From Candidatus Methanoperedens sp. (GTDB lineage: Archaea; Halobacteriota; Methanosarcinia; Methanosarcinales; Methanoperedenaceae): 41,495 nucleotides of DNA. Under the pieces are notes generated by a model, which worked only from the letters and a program-made list of their open reading frames with translations, was not told the origin of the DNA and did not search any database. A program made the position numbers and the translations under genes. How positions within the stretch are numbered: position 1 is the stretch's first letter; every line of letters begins with the position of its first letter. Positions 23,765 through 33,229 of this stretch are shown piece by piece. The stretch lies in contig JAQUNZ010000014.1 in assembly GCA_028717345.1 (NCBI GenBank), positions 1 through 41,495 of the forward strand, given 5' to 3'.

Positions 23765-24400
23765 ATGAATAATAGAAAAATGATAATTCCCGCAATAATT
23801 GCACGAACGCAAAAAGAATTAGATGAACATTTAAGCAAAGTTGAAGGTTATTCAGAATTAGTTCAACTTGACATCATGGATGGAACATTTGTCCCAAATA
23901 ATTCCCTTTATTTCGATTTTGATGTATCAGGTAGTAATATCAGTTTCGAAGCCCATTTAATGATCACTGACCCAATGGGATGGATTGAAAAAAACTGGTG
24001 GAAGGTTGATACTATCATCGTTCATTTTGAATCGTGTGAAAAACCATTGGATATTATAAGGTTTGTAAAAGAAAAAGGTAAAAAAATTGGGTTTGCAATT
24101 ATTCCTGGGACAGCGATTCATAATGTAAAACCTTATCTGGATGATATTGACCAATTGTTGATAATGACCGTTAATCCTGGATTCTACGGAAGTAAATTCC
24201 TCCCTGAAACCCTTAGTAAAATAAGTAAGGCAAGAAAGATAAAACCAAACCTGGATATAGAGGTTGACGGGGGCGTTACGCCTGATACAATCAAATTAAT
24301 AAATGATTCAGGAGCAAATATGTTCGTCTCAGGATCATATATATTAAAATCCGATGGCGTTAAAGAAGCTATCGATTCATTAAAAAAGCTGATACAGTAA
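23765..24400 (+). CDS. Ribulose-phosphate 3-epimerase-like protein
   Basis: 211-residue TIM-barrel protein of the RPE family, interconverting pentulose phosphates or a related sugar phosphate. The motifs QLDIMDGTFVPN, EAHLMITDPM, MTVNPGFYGSKF and EVDGGV are present. The first motif has Gln34 where the typical enzyme has His (HxDxMDG), normally a metal ligand. His64 and the two Asp ligands are kept. I recall the Gln variant in a divergent subfamily, so activity may still be epimerisation, possibly on another substrate. Immediately followed by transketolase and transaldolase genes. Confidence 0.78.
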   Translation: MNNRKMIIPAIIARTQKELDEHLSKVEGYSELVQLDIMDGTFVPNNSLYFDFDVSGSNISFEAHLMITDPMGWIEKNWWKVDTIIVHFESCEKPLDIIRFVKEKGKKIGFAIIPGTAIHNVKPYLDDIDQLLIMTVNPGFYGSKFLPETLSKISKARKIKPNLDIEVDGGVTPDTIKLINDSGANMFVSGSYILKSDGVKEAIDSLKKLIQ

Positions 24401-24425
24401 GATATATGAAGAATTGAAAGGTATT

Positions 24426-25235
24426 ATGCTGAAAATGATCAGGAAATTAAAAGATAAAGCAACTGTTATCCGCAGACATATAATAAAAATGGTACACAGT
24501 GCAGGTTCAGGTCATCCTGGTGGTTCTTTATCATGCACAGATATTCTTGTGGTGTTATATTTCCATGTAATGAAACATGATCCGCAAAAAAAAGACCGTG
24601 AAAGGGACAGGTTCATTTTATCAAAAGGACATGCAGCACCTGCATTATATGCTACATTGGCTGAGTGTGGTTATTTCCCGATAAGCAAATTGGAAACATT
24701 AAGGAAGAACGGAGGATACCTTCAGGGTCACCCGGATTCAAGCATACCAGGCGTTGAAGTTTCATCAGGTTCATTAGGGCAGGGTCTCTCAGTGGCAAAT
24801 GGAATTGCTCTTGCAGCCAGGCTGGATGAGAATCCATCAAGGGTATTTGTGTTATTGGGTGATGGAGAATGCGATGAAGGGCAAGTATGGGAAGCTGCTA
24901 TGCTTTCTGCCCATTATAAACTGGATAATTTAGTTGCAATAGTTGACCGGAATGGGCTTCAAATAGACGGACAAACAGAACAAATAATGTGTCTTGAACC
25001 TTTTTCAAAGAAATGGGAATCGTTTGGCTGGCATGTCATTGAAATAGACGGAAATAATATTGAAGAGATCATAAAAGCTTTTAATGAAACTGAAAATATT
25101 ATTGGAAAGCCGACCGTGATAATTGCACATACATTTAAAGGAAAAGGGGTCTCATTTATGGAAGGGAAATGCGCTTTCCATGGCAAAGCCCCGACAGATG
25201 AAGAAATGATAAGAGCTCTGGAGGAATTGAAGTAA
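24426..25235 (+). CDS. Transketolase, N-terminal subunit
   Basis: ThDP-binding half of a split transketolase, typical of archaea. Of the 269 residues, the ThDP/Mg signature is GDGECDEGQVWEAAM..LDNLVAIVDRNGLQ. Substrate-phosphate and ThDP residues sit in GHPGGSLSCTDILV, SKGHAAPALYA and SSGSLGQGLSVANGIALA. I chose ATG 24426, preceded by AAAGGT; an in-frame TTG at 24414 adds four residues. The stop overlaps the C-subunit start (TAATG). Confidence 0.92.
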   Translation: MLKMIRKLKDKATVIRRHIIKMVHSAGSGHPGGSLSCTDILVVLYFHVMKHDPQKKDRERDRFILSKGHAAPALYATLAECGYFPISKLETLRKNGGYLQGHPDSSIPGVEVSSGSLGQGLSVANGIALAARLDENPSRVFVLLGDGECDEGQVWEAAMLSAHYKLDNLVAIVDRNGLQIDGQTEQIMCLEPFSKKWESFGWHVIEIDGNNIEEIIKAFNETENIIGKPTVIIAHTFKGKGVSFMEGKCAFHGKAPTDEEMIRALEELK

Positions 25236-26173
25236 TGGATAATCTCCTGTCTACAAGAGAGGCATGCGGGCTAACCCTTCAAAATATGGGTCACAAAGAA
25301 AAGGATATCGTTGTTCTGGATGCTGACCTTTCGGGTTCAACACAGACGAAAAAATTCGCCGACAAATTCCCCAACAGGTTCTTTAATGTAGGCTGTGCAG
25401 AACAAAATTTGATAGGAACTGCGGCAGGATTAGCCATCGGCGGAAAGACCGCCTTTGCAGGCACATTCGCCATGTTCTTGATGCGCGCCTGGGAACAGAT
25501 AAGAAACACGGTTGCACATGATAATCTGAATGTAAAATTATTGGGAAGTCATTCAGGTTTAACAAATTCAAAAGATGGAGGTTCCCACCAATGTCTTGAG
25601 GATATTGCGCTCATGTGCTGTTTGCCGAATATGAGTGTATTGAATCCTGTAGATGCTATTGAGGCTGAGAAGATTGTAATCAATGAAGTATACCGTAAAG
25701 GTCCTTCATATATCAGGATGAATAGAATCAGTACTCCGGCGATCAATACTGATGATTATAATTTTGAATTCGGTAAAGCAGTTGAAATCCGGGAAGGTGA
25801 AGACTTAACAATAATTGCAACCGGTACTATGGTGTCAGAGGCAGTCAAAGCGTCAGAAAAGCTGAAAAAAGAGGACATAAAAGCACGAGTATTGAATGTG
25901 CATACGATCAAACCGATAGACAAGAATAGCATCCTCAAATCAGCAAAAGAGACAGGACACATAATAACGGTTGAGGAGCACAGTATTTACGGAGGTTTAG
26001 GCAGTGCTGTTGCCGGGATAATTGTTGAGAATTATCCTGTACCGATGAAGATAATGGGAGTAAATGACCGGTTTGGGGAGTCAGGTGATTATAATTACCT
26101 TATAAATAAATTCGGGTTGAATGATGTTGAAATAGTAAAAAATGCAAAAGAACTTTATGGTGATAGAAAATGA
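25235..26173 (+). CDS. Transketolase, C-terminal subunit
   Basis: Pyrimidine-binding half and C-terminal domain of the split transketolase. The 312 residues contain [15 protein letters not shown], the catalytic Glu region [21 protein letters not shown] and [25 protein letters not shown]. The C-terminal domain follows ([14 protein letters not shown]..). It converts C5/C7 and C4/C6 sugar phosphates by C2 transfer. Stop overlaps the transaldolase ATG by four bases. Confidence 0.93.
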   Translation: MDNLLSTREACGLTLQNMGHKEKDIVVLDADLSGSTQTKKFADKFPNRFFNVGCAEQNLIGTAAGLAIGGKTAFAGTFAMFLMRAWEQIRNTVAHDNLNVKLLGSHSGLTNSKDGGSHQCLEDIALMCCLPNMSVLNPVDAIEAEKIVINEVYRKGPSYIRMNRISTPAINTDDYNFEFGKAVEIREGEDLTIIATGTMVSEAVKASEKLKKEDIKARVLNVHTIKPIDKNSILKSAKETGHIITVEEHSIYGGLGSAVAGIIVENYPVPMKIMGVNDRFGESGDYNYLINKFGLNDVEIVKNAKELYGDRK

Positions 26174-26814
26174 AGATTTTTATTGATACGGCAAATATTG
26201 ACGAAATTAAGACCGCTAATGAATGGGGAGTTATTGATGGTGTAACTACAAATCCAACGCTTGTCGCAAAAGAGGGAAAGGATTTTAAGTCCATCGTAAA
26301 TCAGATACTGAGCATAGTTGATGGTCCCATAAGCGTCGAAGTAATTAGTACTGATGCGAAGGGCATGGTCAAAGAAGCAGTTGAAATGTCGAAATGGTCG
26401 AAAAATATCGTGATAAAGATACCAATGATCCCTGAGGGACTAAAGGCTGTCAAGATATTAAATGAAAAAGGTGTTAAGACCAATGTTACGCTGGTCTTTT
26501 CTGTGAACCAGGCAATACTGGCTGCCAAGGCGGGAGCGACTTATGTAAGCCCATTTATTGGAAGGCTGGACGATATCGGTCATGATGGCATGCAAATAAT
26601 AAGAGATATGGTGCAGATATATAATTTATATGATTTTAAAACTGAAATTATCGTTGCAAGCGTCAGGCATCCGTTACACGTCATAGAATCAGCTAAAATA
26701 GGGGCGCATGTTGCTACAATTCCCTTTAGTGTCATTGAAAAGATGTTTAAGCATCCATTGACTGATATCGGGCTTGAGAAGTTCTTGAAGGATTGGAAAA
26801 AGGTTGTTGAATGA
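26170..26814 (+). CDS. Transaldolase (short, FSA-like)
   Basis: 214-residue TIM-barrel. It forms a Schiff base through Lys83 in [18 protein letters not shown]. The family start [20 protein letters not shown] and [14 protein letters not shown] are clear, as are [13 protein letters not shown] and [14 protein letters not shown]. It transfers dihydroxyacetone units between C7 and C3 sugar phosphates, or acts as fructose-6-phosphate aldolase. ATGA overlaps on both sides tie it to the transketolase and UXS genes in one coupled unit. Confidence 0.92.
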   Translation: MKIFIDTANIDEIKTANEWGVIDGVTTNPTLVAKEGKDFKSIVNQILSIVDGPISVEVISTDAKGMVKEAVEMSKWSKNIVIKIPMIPEGLKAVKILNEKGVKTNVTLVFSVNQAILAAKAGATYVSPFIGRLDDIGHDGMQIIRDMVQIYNLYDFKTEIIVASVRHPLHVIESAKIGAHVATIPFSVIEKMFKHPLTDIGLEKFLKDWKKVVE

Positions 26815-27737
26815 AAGCATTAGTAACAGGAGGAGCAGGTTTTTTGGGATCACACCTGTGCGACCTGCTGCTTGCTAAAGGATATGAAGTGTTCTGCGTG
26901 GATAACCTGATTACAGGGAGCGTCCGCAACATTGAGCACATAAAAACTGATAAATTCACTTATATGAAGCATGACGTGACAAAACCGCTTTATGTTGAGG
27001 ATAATATAGATTTCATATTCCATCTTGCAAGTCCCGCAAGCCCGATAGATTATCTGGAGCTGCCTATCCAGACATTAAAGGTAGGTGCGCTTGGAACATA
27101 TAATATGCTTGGTCTTGCAAAAGAAAAAAAGGCACGATTCCTGCTTGCTTCCACATCTGAAGTTTACGGCGATCCGCTTGTGAATCCGCAAACTGAGGAA
27201 TACTGGGGTAACGTCAATCCGATAGGACCCCGCGGGGTTTATGATGAAGCGAAGCGCTACGCAGAAGCCATCACTATGGCATATCACAGGTATCATGGAA
27301 TAAATACAAGGATCGTGCGTATCTTTAATACATATGGTCCGAGAATGCGCCTTAACGATGGGCGCGTTGTTCCTAACTTTATCGGGCAGGCGCTGCGGGG
27401 TGAGAACCTTACTGTGTATGGGGATGGCTCCCAAACGCGAAGTTTCTGTTATGTGAGCGATGAGGTTGATGGGATTTACAGGCTGATGATGTCGGATTAT
27501 TCGCTGCCTGTTAATATTGGGAACCCTGAGGAGCATACCATACTTGAGTTCGCAAATATTATAATCAAGATGATGGGCAGCGGTTCGAAAATCGTTTTTA
27601 AGGAGCTGCCTGTGGATGACCCGAAGCAGAGGAGACCGGATATTTCTAAAGCGCGGAAGCTGCTTGGGTGGGAACCGAAGGTTGGGCTGGAAGGGGGGTT
27701 GAGGGAGACGATAGGATACTTCAGGGAGATTTTGTAA
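26811..27737 (+). CDS. UDP-glucuronate decarboxylase-like SDR (UDP-xylose synthase type)
   Basis: 308-residue extended SDR with NAD-binding [11 protein letters not shown], the substrate motif [20 protein letters not shown] and the catalytic [20 protein letters not shown] (Tyr-x3-Lys). [11 protein letters not shown] follows. The ASPASP and [11 protein letters not shown] motifs are typical of UDP-xylose synthases, which decarboxylate UDP-glucuronate. ATGA overlap with the transaldolase. No UDP-glucose dehydrogenase is in the window, so the donor must come from elsewhere. Confidence 0.88.
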   Translation: MKALVTGGAGFLGSHLCDLLLAKGYEVFCVDNLITGSVRNIEHIKTDKFTYMKHDVTKPLYVEDNIDFIFHLASPASPIDYLELPIQTLKVGALGTYNMLGLAKEKKARFLLASTSEVYGDPLVNPQTEEYWGNVNPIGPRGVYDEAKRYAEAITMAYHRYHGINTRIVRIFNTYGPRMRLNDGRVVPNFIGQALRGENLTVYGDGSQTRSFCYVSDEVDGIYRLMMSDYSLPVNIGNPEEHTILEFANIIIKMMGSGSKIVFKELPVDDPKQRRPDISKARKLLGWEPKVGLEGGLRETIGYFREIL

Positions 27738-27801
27738 AATACAATTATTTAATATGCAAAAAAGCATTAAATATGATAATATTCAAAATGGAGACAATAA
27801 A

Positions 27802-28596
27802 ATGCCAAACATGGATAATAAACCAAAAGTCATCATTCTCTGCGGCGGCATGGGTACAAGACTGCGAGAAGAAACCGAATATAAACCCAAACCTTTAGTT
27901 GAGATTGGAGGCAAACCAATCTTATGGCACATTATGAAAATATATTCAAGCTATGGTTTTAAGGATTTTGTGCTATGTCTTGGTTATAAAGGAAACATGA
28001 TTAAAGAATATTTTCTTAATTATGAAATGTTGAACAGTGATTTTACCATAGAACTTGCGAGCAAGAAAATTAAAACACATAATTCAATTTCAGAGCATGA
28101 TTGGCGTGTCACTCTGGCAAATACAGGTGAATCTTCAATGACTGGAGCACGAATAAAAAAAGTAGAAAAGTTTATCGATAGTGATTTGTTTATGTTAACT
28201 TATGGTGATGGTGTTGCAAATATAGATATCACAAAACTTCTCGACTTTCATAAATCCCATGGCAAGATTGGAACGGTTACAGGTGTAAATCCCACCTCTA
28301 AATTTGGGGAGTTATCAATAAAAGGGGATAATGTTCTTCAATTTAATGAAAAACCTCAAATGAACGAAGGTTTTATCAATGGTGGTTTTTTTGTATTTAA
28401 CAAGGAATTCTTTAAATATTTAAATGACGATGATGGTTGCGTGCTTGAAAAGGAGCCCCTTGAGAATCTGGCACGAGATGGAGAATTAATGATGTACAGG
28501 CATACAGGTTTCTGGAATTGTATGGATACCTATCGGGACTTTTTGCATATGAATAACCTATGGACTTCATCCAACCCGCCATGGAAAATATGGTAG
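27802..28596 (+). CDS. rfbF: Glucose-1-phosphate cytidylyltransferase
   Basis: Makes CDP-glucose, the first committed step of CDP-linked 3,6-dideoxyhexose synthesis. Of the 264 residues, the core is [35 protein letters not shown], with [25 protein letters not shown] and [12 protein letters not shown] 27802 has GGAG about eight bases upstream; an in-frame ATG at 27754 has no ribosome-binding site. It ends five bases before the likely rfbG start. Confidence 0.93.
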   Translation: MPNMDNKPKVIILCGGMGTRLREETEYKPKPLVEIGGKPILWHIMKIYSSYGFKDFVLCLGYKGNMIKEYFLNYEMLNSDFTIELASKKIKTHNSISEHDWRVTLANTGESSMTGARIKKVEKFIDSDLFMLTYGDGVANIDITKLLDFHKSHGKIGTVTGVNPTSKFGELSIKGDNVLQFNEKPQMNEGFINGGFFVFNKEFFKYLNDDDGCVLEKEPLENLARDGELMMYRHTGFWNCMDTYRDFLHMNNLWTSSNPPWKIW

Positions 28597-28601
28597 TAGA
28601 A

Positions 28602-29591
28602 ATGACTGATTTCTGGAAAAGCAAGAATGTGTTTATAACCGGCGCAACAGGTCTGCTCGGGTCATGGTTGACAAAACTCATGATCGATGAAGGGGCTAAT
28701 GTAATTTGCCTGAACCGGGATATAACCCCAAAATCCATTGTATGGAGCCGTTCTTCAGAATTTGATTATATCAAAGATAAATTGACCGTTGTGAATGGAT
28801 GCCTGGAGGATTATCAATTACTTGAAAGGATACTGAACGAATATGAGATCGAAGTTGTTTTCCATCTTGGAGCGCAGACGATCGTTGGAGTGGCTAATAG
28901 GAATCCGCTATCCACGTTTGAATCAAATATCAGGGGAACTTACAATCTTCTTGAAGCATGCAGGAGGAACAGGGAAAACATCAAAGCTGTTGTTGTGGCG
29001 TCAAGTGACAAAGCATACGGGATACAGGAAAAGCTGCCTTATGATGAAAGTACTCCATTGCGAGGCACTCACCCCTATGATGTCTCAAAAAGCTGTGCTG
29101 ATCTGTTGTCATATACATATTTCCATACATATGGATTGCCTGTTTGTGTAACCCGCTGCGGGAATTTATTTGGTCCGGGGGATTTGAATTTTAACAGGAT
29201 AGTTCCTGGAACCATAAGGTCAATATTGCTTGGTGAAAAGCCATTAATAAGAAGCGACGGGAGTTATATTAGAGATTATTTCTATGTCAAGGATGGAGCT
29301 ATTGCCTATAAGCATCTGGCTGAAAAGATATACGAACGGGATATAGCAGGTGAAAGCTTTAATTTCAGCAATGAGATACAGCTAACGGTTCTTGGACTTG
29401 TTGAGAAGATTCTTGATATCATGGGAAGCTCTCTTGAACCAGAGATTCTCGGAAAAGCAACCAACGAGATAAAACATCAGTACCTGTCAGCAAAGAAGGC
29501 TCATGAAGTGCTGAAATGGTATCCGTGCTATACATTAGAAAAAAGTCTTAAGGAGACTGTGGAATGGTACGAAAATTTTTTAAATAACTAA
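28602..29591 (+). CDS. rfbG: CDP-glucose 4,6-dehydratase
   Basis: Converts CDP-glucose to CDP-4-keto-6-deoxyglucose with bound NAD. The protein has about 329 residues. [20 protein letters not shown] is the family's characteristic N-terminus. [39 protein letters not shown] and [12 protein letters not shown] (Tyr-x3-Lys) follow, then the loop [21 protein letters not shown] 28602 matches the family length. Two in-frame upstream starts (28560, 28581) overlap the end of rfbF. Confidence 0.93.
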   Translation: MTDFWKSKNVFITGATGLLGSWLTKLMIDEGANVICLNRDITPKSIVWSRSSEFDYIKDKLTVVNGCLEDYQLLERILNEYEIEVVFHLGAQTIVGVANRNPLSTFESNIRGTYNLLEACRRNRENIKAVVVASSDKAYGIQEKLPYDESTPLRGTHPYDVSKSCADLLSYTYFHTYGLPVCVTRCGNLFGPGDLNFNRIVPGTIRSILLGEKPLIRSDGSYIRDYFYVKDGAIAYKHLAEKIYERDIAGESFNFSNEIQLTVLGLVEKILDIMGSSLEPEILGKATNEIKHQYLSAKKAHEVLKWYPCYTLEKSLKETVEWYENFLNN

Positions 29592-29617
29592 GTTTAAATT
29601 TGCAATTTCTATAGAAC

Positions 29618-30562
29618 ATGGTTATGAAAAAGTTAATTAGCGTGGTAATACCGGCGTATAATGAAGAGGAAGTTGTTGATGAGCTTGCCAATAGATTAAA
29701 AAAGGTTATGCAGGAGAATAATAATTACGATTTTGAGGTAATTATTGTAGAAAACGGCTCTTGGGATTCGACGTTTGAAAAACTTATAAACCTCTATAAA
29801 GAAGATAACAGGTTCAAAATTGTGCAATTATCACGGAATTTTGGATGTGACGGCGGTATTACAGCAGGGTTGAAATATGCAAAAGGTGATGCTGCAGTAA
29901 TTATGAACGCGGACCTTCAGGATCCACCAGAAATGATATCAAAGTATATCAGGAAATGGGAAGAAGGATACGAGATTGTTTACGGTATCATAGAACAAAG
30001 AGAAGGTGTTCCATTTTTAAGACGATTTTTCTCAACTACTTTTTATAAAATAATAAATAGATTAACCAATAATGCAATTCCTGAAGGCGCAAGTGATTTC
30101 CGCCTGGTGGATAAGAAAGTATATTTTACAGTAAATAAAATGGAAGAGAGAAATAAGTTTTTGCGCGGTATTATCGCATGGACCGGATTTAAACAGACGG
30201 GGATTCCATTCGATAGACCTCCCAGGTTTGCAGGTGAGTCAAAAGCTGATTTTCTAACAGTGCTTAAAGTAGCAATGAATGGAATATTTTCTTTTTCATA
30301 TTTTCCGTTAAGAGTAGTAACTGCGCTGGGACTTGTTGTATCGGTTGGTTCTTTTTTGATGAGTATAGTGGAAATAGGGCTTTACTTGAAATACGGGCGA
30401 GTTGTGCCAGGATTTACAACTACTATACTTTTAATACTATTTTTATTTGGAATTCTGTTTTTTATTCTGGGAATTATTGGAGAGTATCTTGCACGGATAT
30501 ATGACGAAGTAAAACAGCGTCCGAATTATATTGTGAGGAATAAGATTGGGTTTACTGATTAA
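29618..30562 (+). CDS. GT2 glycosyltransferase, GtrB/DPM-like, two C-terminal helices
   Basis: Transfers a sugar to polyprenyl phosphate at the cytosolic membrane face. Of the 314 residues, the GT-A core has VVIPAYNEEEVVDEL, ENGSWDSTFEKL and the metal motif NADLQDPPEMI. Also visible are GASDFRLVDKKVY and RFAGESKADF. Two transmembrane helices lie at about 232-255 and 264-290. The family is usually paired with a GtrA flippase and a GT-C; both occur at the end of this run (38494-41279). An alternative ATG is two codons downstream. Confidence 0.9.
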   Translation: MVMKKLISVVIPAYNEEEVVDELANRLKKVMQENNNYDFEVIIVENGSWDSTFEKLINLYKEDNRFKIVQLSRNFGCDGGITAGLKYAKGDAAVIMNADLQDPPEMISKYIRKWEEGYEIVYGIIEQREGVPFLRRFFSTTFYKIINRLTNNAIPEGASDFRLVDKKVYFTVNKMEERNKFLRGIIAWTGFKQTGIPFDRPPRFAGESKADFLTVLKVAMNGIFSFSYFPLRVVTALGLVVSVGSFLMSIVEIGLYLKYGRVVPGFTTTILLILFLFGILFFILGIIGEYLARIYDEVKQRPNYIVRNKIGFTD

Positions 30563-30584
30563 AGTGTTTGGAAATTAATTAATC

Positions 30585-31334
30585 ATGAAAGTAGTCTTTT
30601 TAGGCACTAATGGATGGTATGATACAGAGACTGGAAATACTGTATGCACGCTTATCGAGACAAAGGATTATTTTATTATTCTGGATGCAGGTAATGGAAT
30701 TTATAAACTTGATCGTTATATTACGAACGCAAGCAATAAACCAATTAAACTTTTTATCAGTCATTTTCATATCGATCACATCAGTGGAATGCACATATTG
30801 AATAAATTTAGATTTAATCAGGGGATGAAGATATATGGGCAGGCAGGAACAAAAGATATTCTAAATAGGATCGTCAATTCTCCATATACTATTCCGTTCT
30901 CAAGATTGCCATTTAAAGTTGATTTTGACGACCTTTCTGAAGGGACTCATCATCTCCCATTTTCGGTAGAATGCAGATTCCTGCATCATTCATCACCATG
31001 CATGGGGTATCGATTCGAACTTGAAGGGAAAATAATTACTTATTGTCCGGATACAGGGGTATGTGAAAATGCAATAAAACTTTCAAGAAATGCAGACTTG
31101 CTTATTACAGAATGCTCATTTAAGAGCGGTCAGAGTAATGCTCAATGGCCGCATTTAAATCCTGAGGATGCGGCACAGATTGCGAATGAGGCTAAAGTCA
31201 GGAAGCTTGTTCTGATTCATTTCGACACAAATATATATCGAACCTTGAAAGAAAGGAAGGAAGCTGAAACCATAGCAAAGAACATATTCCAAAACACATT
31301 TGCAGCAATTGATAATATGCAAATTCAAGTATAG
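30585..31334 (+). CDS. Metallo-beta-lactamase-fold hydrolase, RNase Z-like
   Basis: 249-residue dizinc hydrolase with HFHIDHISGMHIL (His60, His62, Asp64, His65). Later metal ligands occur at CPDTG, plus a C-terminal HFDT. The N-terminus VVFLGTNGWYDTETGNTVC and the HHSSPCMGYRFELEGK segment resemble the ElaC/AtsA-like branch. Substrate unknown. Its place between the sugar-nucleotide genes and the ThDP enzyme suggests a hydrolytic step in the pathway, but this is inference. It has its own ATG with no clear ribosome-binding site. Confidence 0.85.
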   Translation: MKVVFLGTNGWYDTETGNTVCTLIETKDYFIILDAGNGIYKLDRYITNASNKPIKLFISHFHIDHISGMHILNKFRFNQGMKIYGQAGTKDILNRIVNSPYTIPFSRLPFKVDFDDLSEGTHHLPFSVECRFLHHSSPCMGYRFELEGKIITYCPDTGVCENAIKLSRNADLLITECSFKSGQSNAQWPHLNPEDAAQIANEAKVRKLVLIHFDTNIYRTLKERKEAETIAKNIFQNTFAAIDNMQIQV

Positions 31335-31352
31335 ACTAACAATTATCCAAAC

Positions 31353-31418
31353 ATGAAAAAAAGAATAATTAAGTTAATACATGCAAAGATAAAAGGTAGT
31401 ATGAATAAGGAGATTTAA
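31353..31418 (+). CDS. Possible 21-residue leader peptide before the ThDP enzyme
   Basis: Encodes the basic, amphipathic MKKRIIKLIHAKIKGSMNKE plus one Ile. It ends two bases before the ATG of the ThDP enzyme and overlaps its ribosome-binding site (AAGGAG). It could couple translation or be chance, as the region is AT-rich. No ribosome-binding site of its own is visible. Confidence 0.2.
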   Translation: MKKRIIKLIHAKIKGSMNKEI

Positions 31419-31420
31419 TT

Positions 31421-33211
31421 ATGAAAATGCGAGTAGCAGATTTTCTTACGGCAAAATTGTATGAAGCTGGCGGTGAACATGTTTTCCTGATAACAGGTGG
31501 AATGATCATGCATCTTACTGATGCCTTGCTGCAACATGGGAAACAAAAATTCATATGCTGTCATCATGAGCAAGCTGCTGTAATGGCAGCGGATAGCTAT
31601 GGAAGGTTTACTGGAAAACTTGGGGTTGCCTATGTTACCGCAGGTCCTGGCGCATTGAACACATTGACAGGAGTTGTGGGCGCTTATGTAGATTCCTCAC
31701 CCTGCATTATCGTTGCTGGTCAATCAAAAGTAGCACAGGCAAAAGTAACTGGTCCACGGCAATTTGCCCTTCAAGGATTTAACACACTGCCAATATTTAA
31801 AAATGTAACAAAATACGCAGTTATGTTGGATGATGTTTCCAAAGTTAAGTATGAAGTTGAAAAATGTATTTTTCTAGCTAAATCTCATCGTGTAGGCCCG
31901 GTATGGATCGAATGTCCTGTAGATATCCAGGGTGCTATTTTTGACCCTGATGATTATGAAGGTTTTAATCCACCATCTGAAGAACCTGATGATTCTAAAC
32001 TACTTCAAGAACAAGTAGAATTAGTTAAAGATGCTATATTAAAAAGTAGAAGGCCATGTATACTTGTCGGTGCAGGTGTTCGTCTTTCAGGTGCAATTGA
32101 ATCATTACATAAATTACTGGATAGAACTGGCATTCCGGTTATGACTTCGAGACTTGGTATGGATTTGATCGACCATGAGCATCCTTTGTTTGTAGGTCGT
32201 CCTGGAACTTATGGAGATAGGGCAGCTAATTTCACAATCCAGAATTCAGATCTTTTCTTGAATATTGGCTGCAGGTTAGGTATTGGGTTGGTCAGTTACG
32301 AATATCAAACTTTCGCCTGCCGAGCTAAAAAAATTATTGTTGATATAGACAAGTCTGAATTAACCAAGCCGTCTATCGTTCCTGATATTGCTATTTGTGC
32401 AGACGCTGATGTTTTCATCAATATGCTCATTGAACGTCTAGGAAATTACCATTTTGATAATAAAAAGTGGGTGGAACAAACACAACGCTGGAAAAAAAAA
32501 TATCCAGTAGATCTTCCTGAATATGAAAAAGAAAAAGAAGGAATAAACTCATATCATTTCATAAGGTTATTTTCTGAAAGAATGCCCAAAGATAGTGTTT
32601 TTGTCCTGGATACTGGTTCCTGTTTCCATGTATATGCACAGGCTTTTAAGGTAAAGTTCGGTCAAAGGCATATAATCACTGGAGGTCTTTCTACTATGGG
32701 TTATATGCCTGGTGTAATCGGGGTTGCTGTTGCTCATCACGGTAAAGAAGTCTATTGTATTACAGGGGATGGCTCAATACAAATGAACCTTCAAGAACTG
32801 CAGACAATTGTTCACAATAAACTTCCTGCAAAAATCATTGTTTTTAATAACAATGGTTATTTACTTATTCGACATACTCAAAAAAATTTTATGGATGGCC
32901 GTTTCATAGGAGAATGCGCAGATACGGGTGTAAGTTTTCCAGACATGAAAAAAATAGCGAAAGCATATGGGATTCCTTATATGAGAATTTCAAAATTAAG
33001 CGAGTTAGATGCAAAACTAACCTCGTTAATGAAACATGAAGGAAATGTTATATGTGAGATCATGACGCCTGCCAATCAATTACTTATTCCGCGTGTGGCA
33101 TCAAAAAAGCTGGATGATGGAACAATGGTATCCATGCCATATGACGATATGTTCCCATTTCTTCCACGAGACGAATATCAAGAGAATTGTGTGTATGATA
33201 AAATTTTGTAG
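31421..33211 (+). CDS. ThDP-dependent enzyme, IlvB/YerE-like
   Basis: 596 residues with the three-domain layout of the acetolactate synthase superfamily. The pyrimidine-binding domain has the catalytic Glu50 in HHEQAAVMAADSYGR. The central domain is RPCILVGAGVRLSG. The ThDP-binding domain has GDGSIQMNLQELQTI..VFNNNGY (Gly449-Asp450). It decarboxylates pyruvate or a 2-oxo acid and transfers the C2 unit. Lying between rfbG and rfbH, it fits YerE, which adds a C2 unit to C4 of CDP-3,6-dideoxy-4-ketoglucose. A plain acetolactate synthase is possible, but no small subunit is nearby. AAGGAG lies eight bases before the ATG. Confidence 0.85.
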   Translation: MKMRVADFLTAKLYEAGGEHVFLITGGMIMHLTDALLQHGKQKFICCHHEQAAVMAADSYGRFTGKLGVAYVTAGPGALNTLTGVVGAYVDSSPCIIVAGQSKVAQAKVTGPRQFALQGFNTLPIFKNVTKYAVMLDDVSKVKYEVEKCIFLAKSHRVGPVWIECPVDIQGAIFDPDDYEGFNPPSEEPDDSKLLQEQVELVKDAILKSRRPCILVGAGVRLSGAIESLHKLLDRTGIPVMTSRLGMDLIDHEHPLFVGRPGTYGDRAANFTIQNSDLFLNIGCRLGIGLVSYEYQTFACRAKKIIVDIDKSELTKPSIVPDIAICADADVFINMLIERLGNYHFDNKKWVEQTQRWKKKYPVDLPEYEKEKEGINSYHFIRLFSERMPKDSVFVLDTGSCFHVYAQAFKVKFGQRHIITGGLSTMGYMPGVIGVAVAHHGKEVYCITGDGSIQMNLQELQTIVHNKLPAKIIVFNNNGYLLIRHTQKNFMDGRFIGECADTGVSFPDMKKIAKAYGIPYMRISKLSELDAKLTSLMKHEGNVICEIMTPANQLLIPRVASKKLDDGTMVSMPYDDMFPFLPRDEYQENCVYDKIL

Positions 33212-33229
33212 TTCTAAAAGGTTACAAGA

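Noticed and set aside
31421-33211. Ordinary acetolactate synthase for branched amino acids
   Set aside because: No small regulatory subunit or ilvC nearby, and the gene lies between CDP-sugar genes; kept only as an alternative in the annotation.
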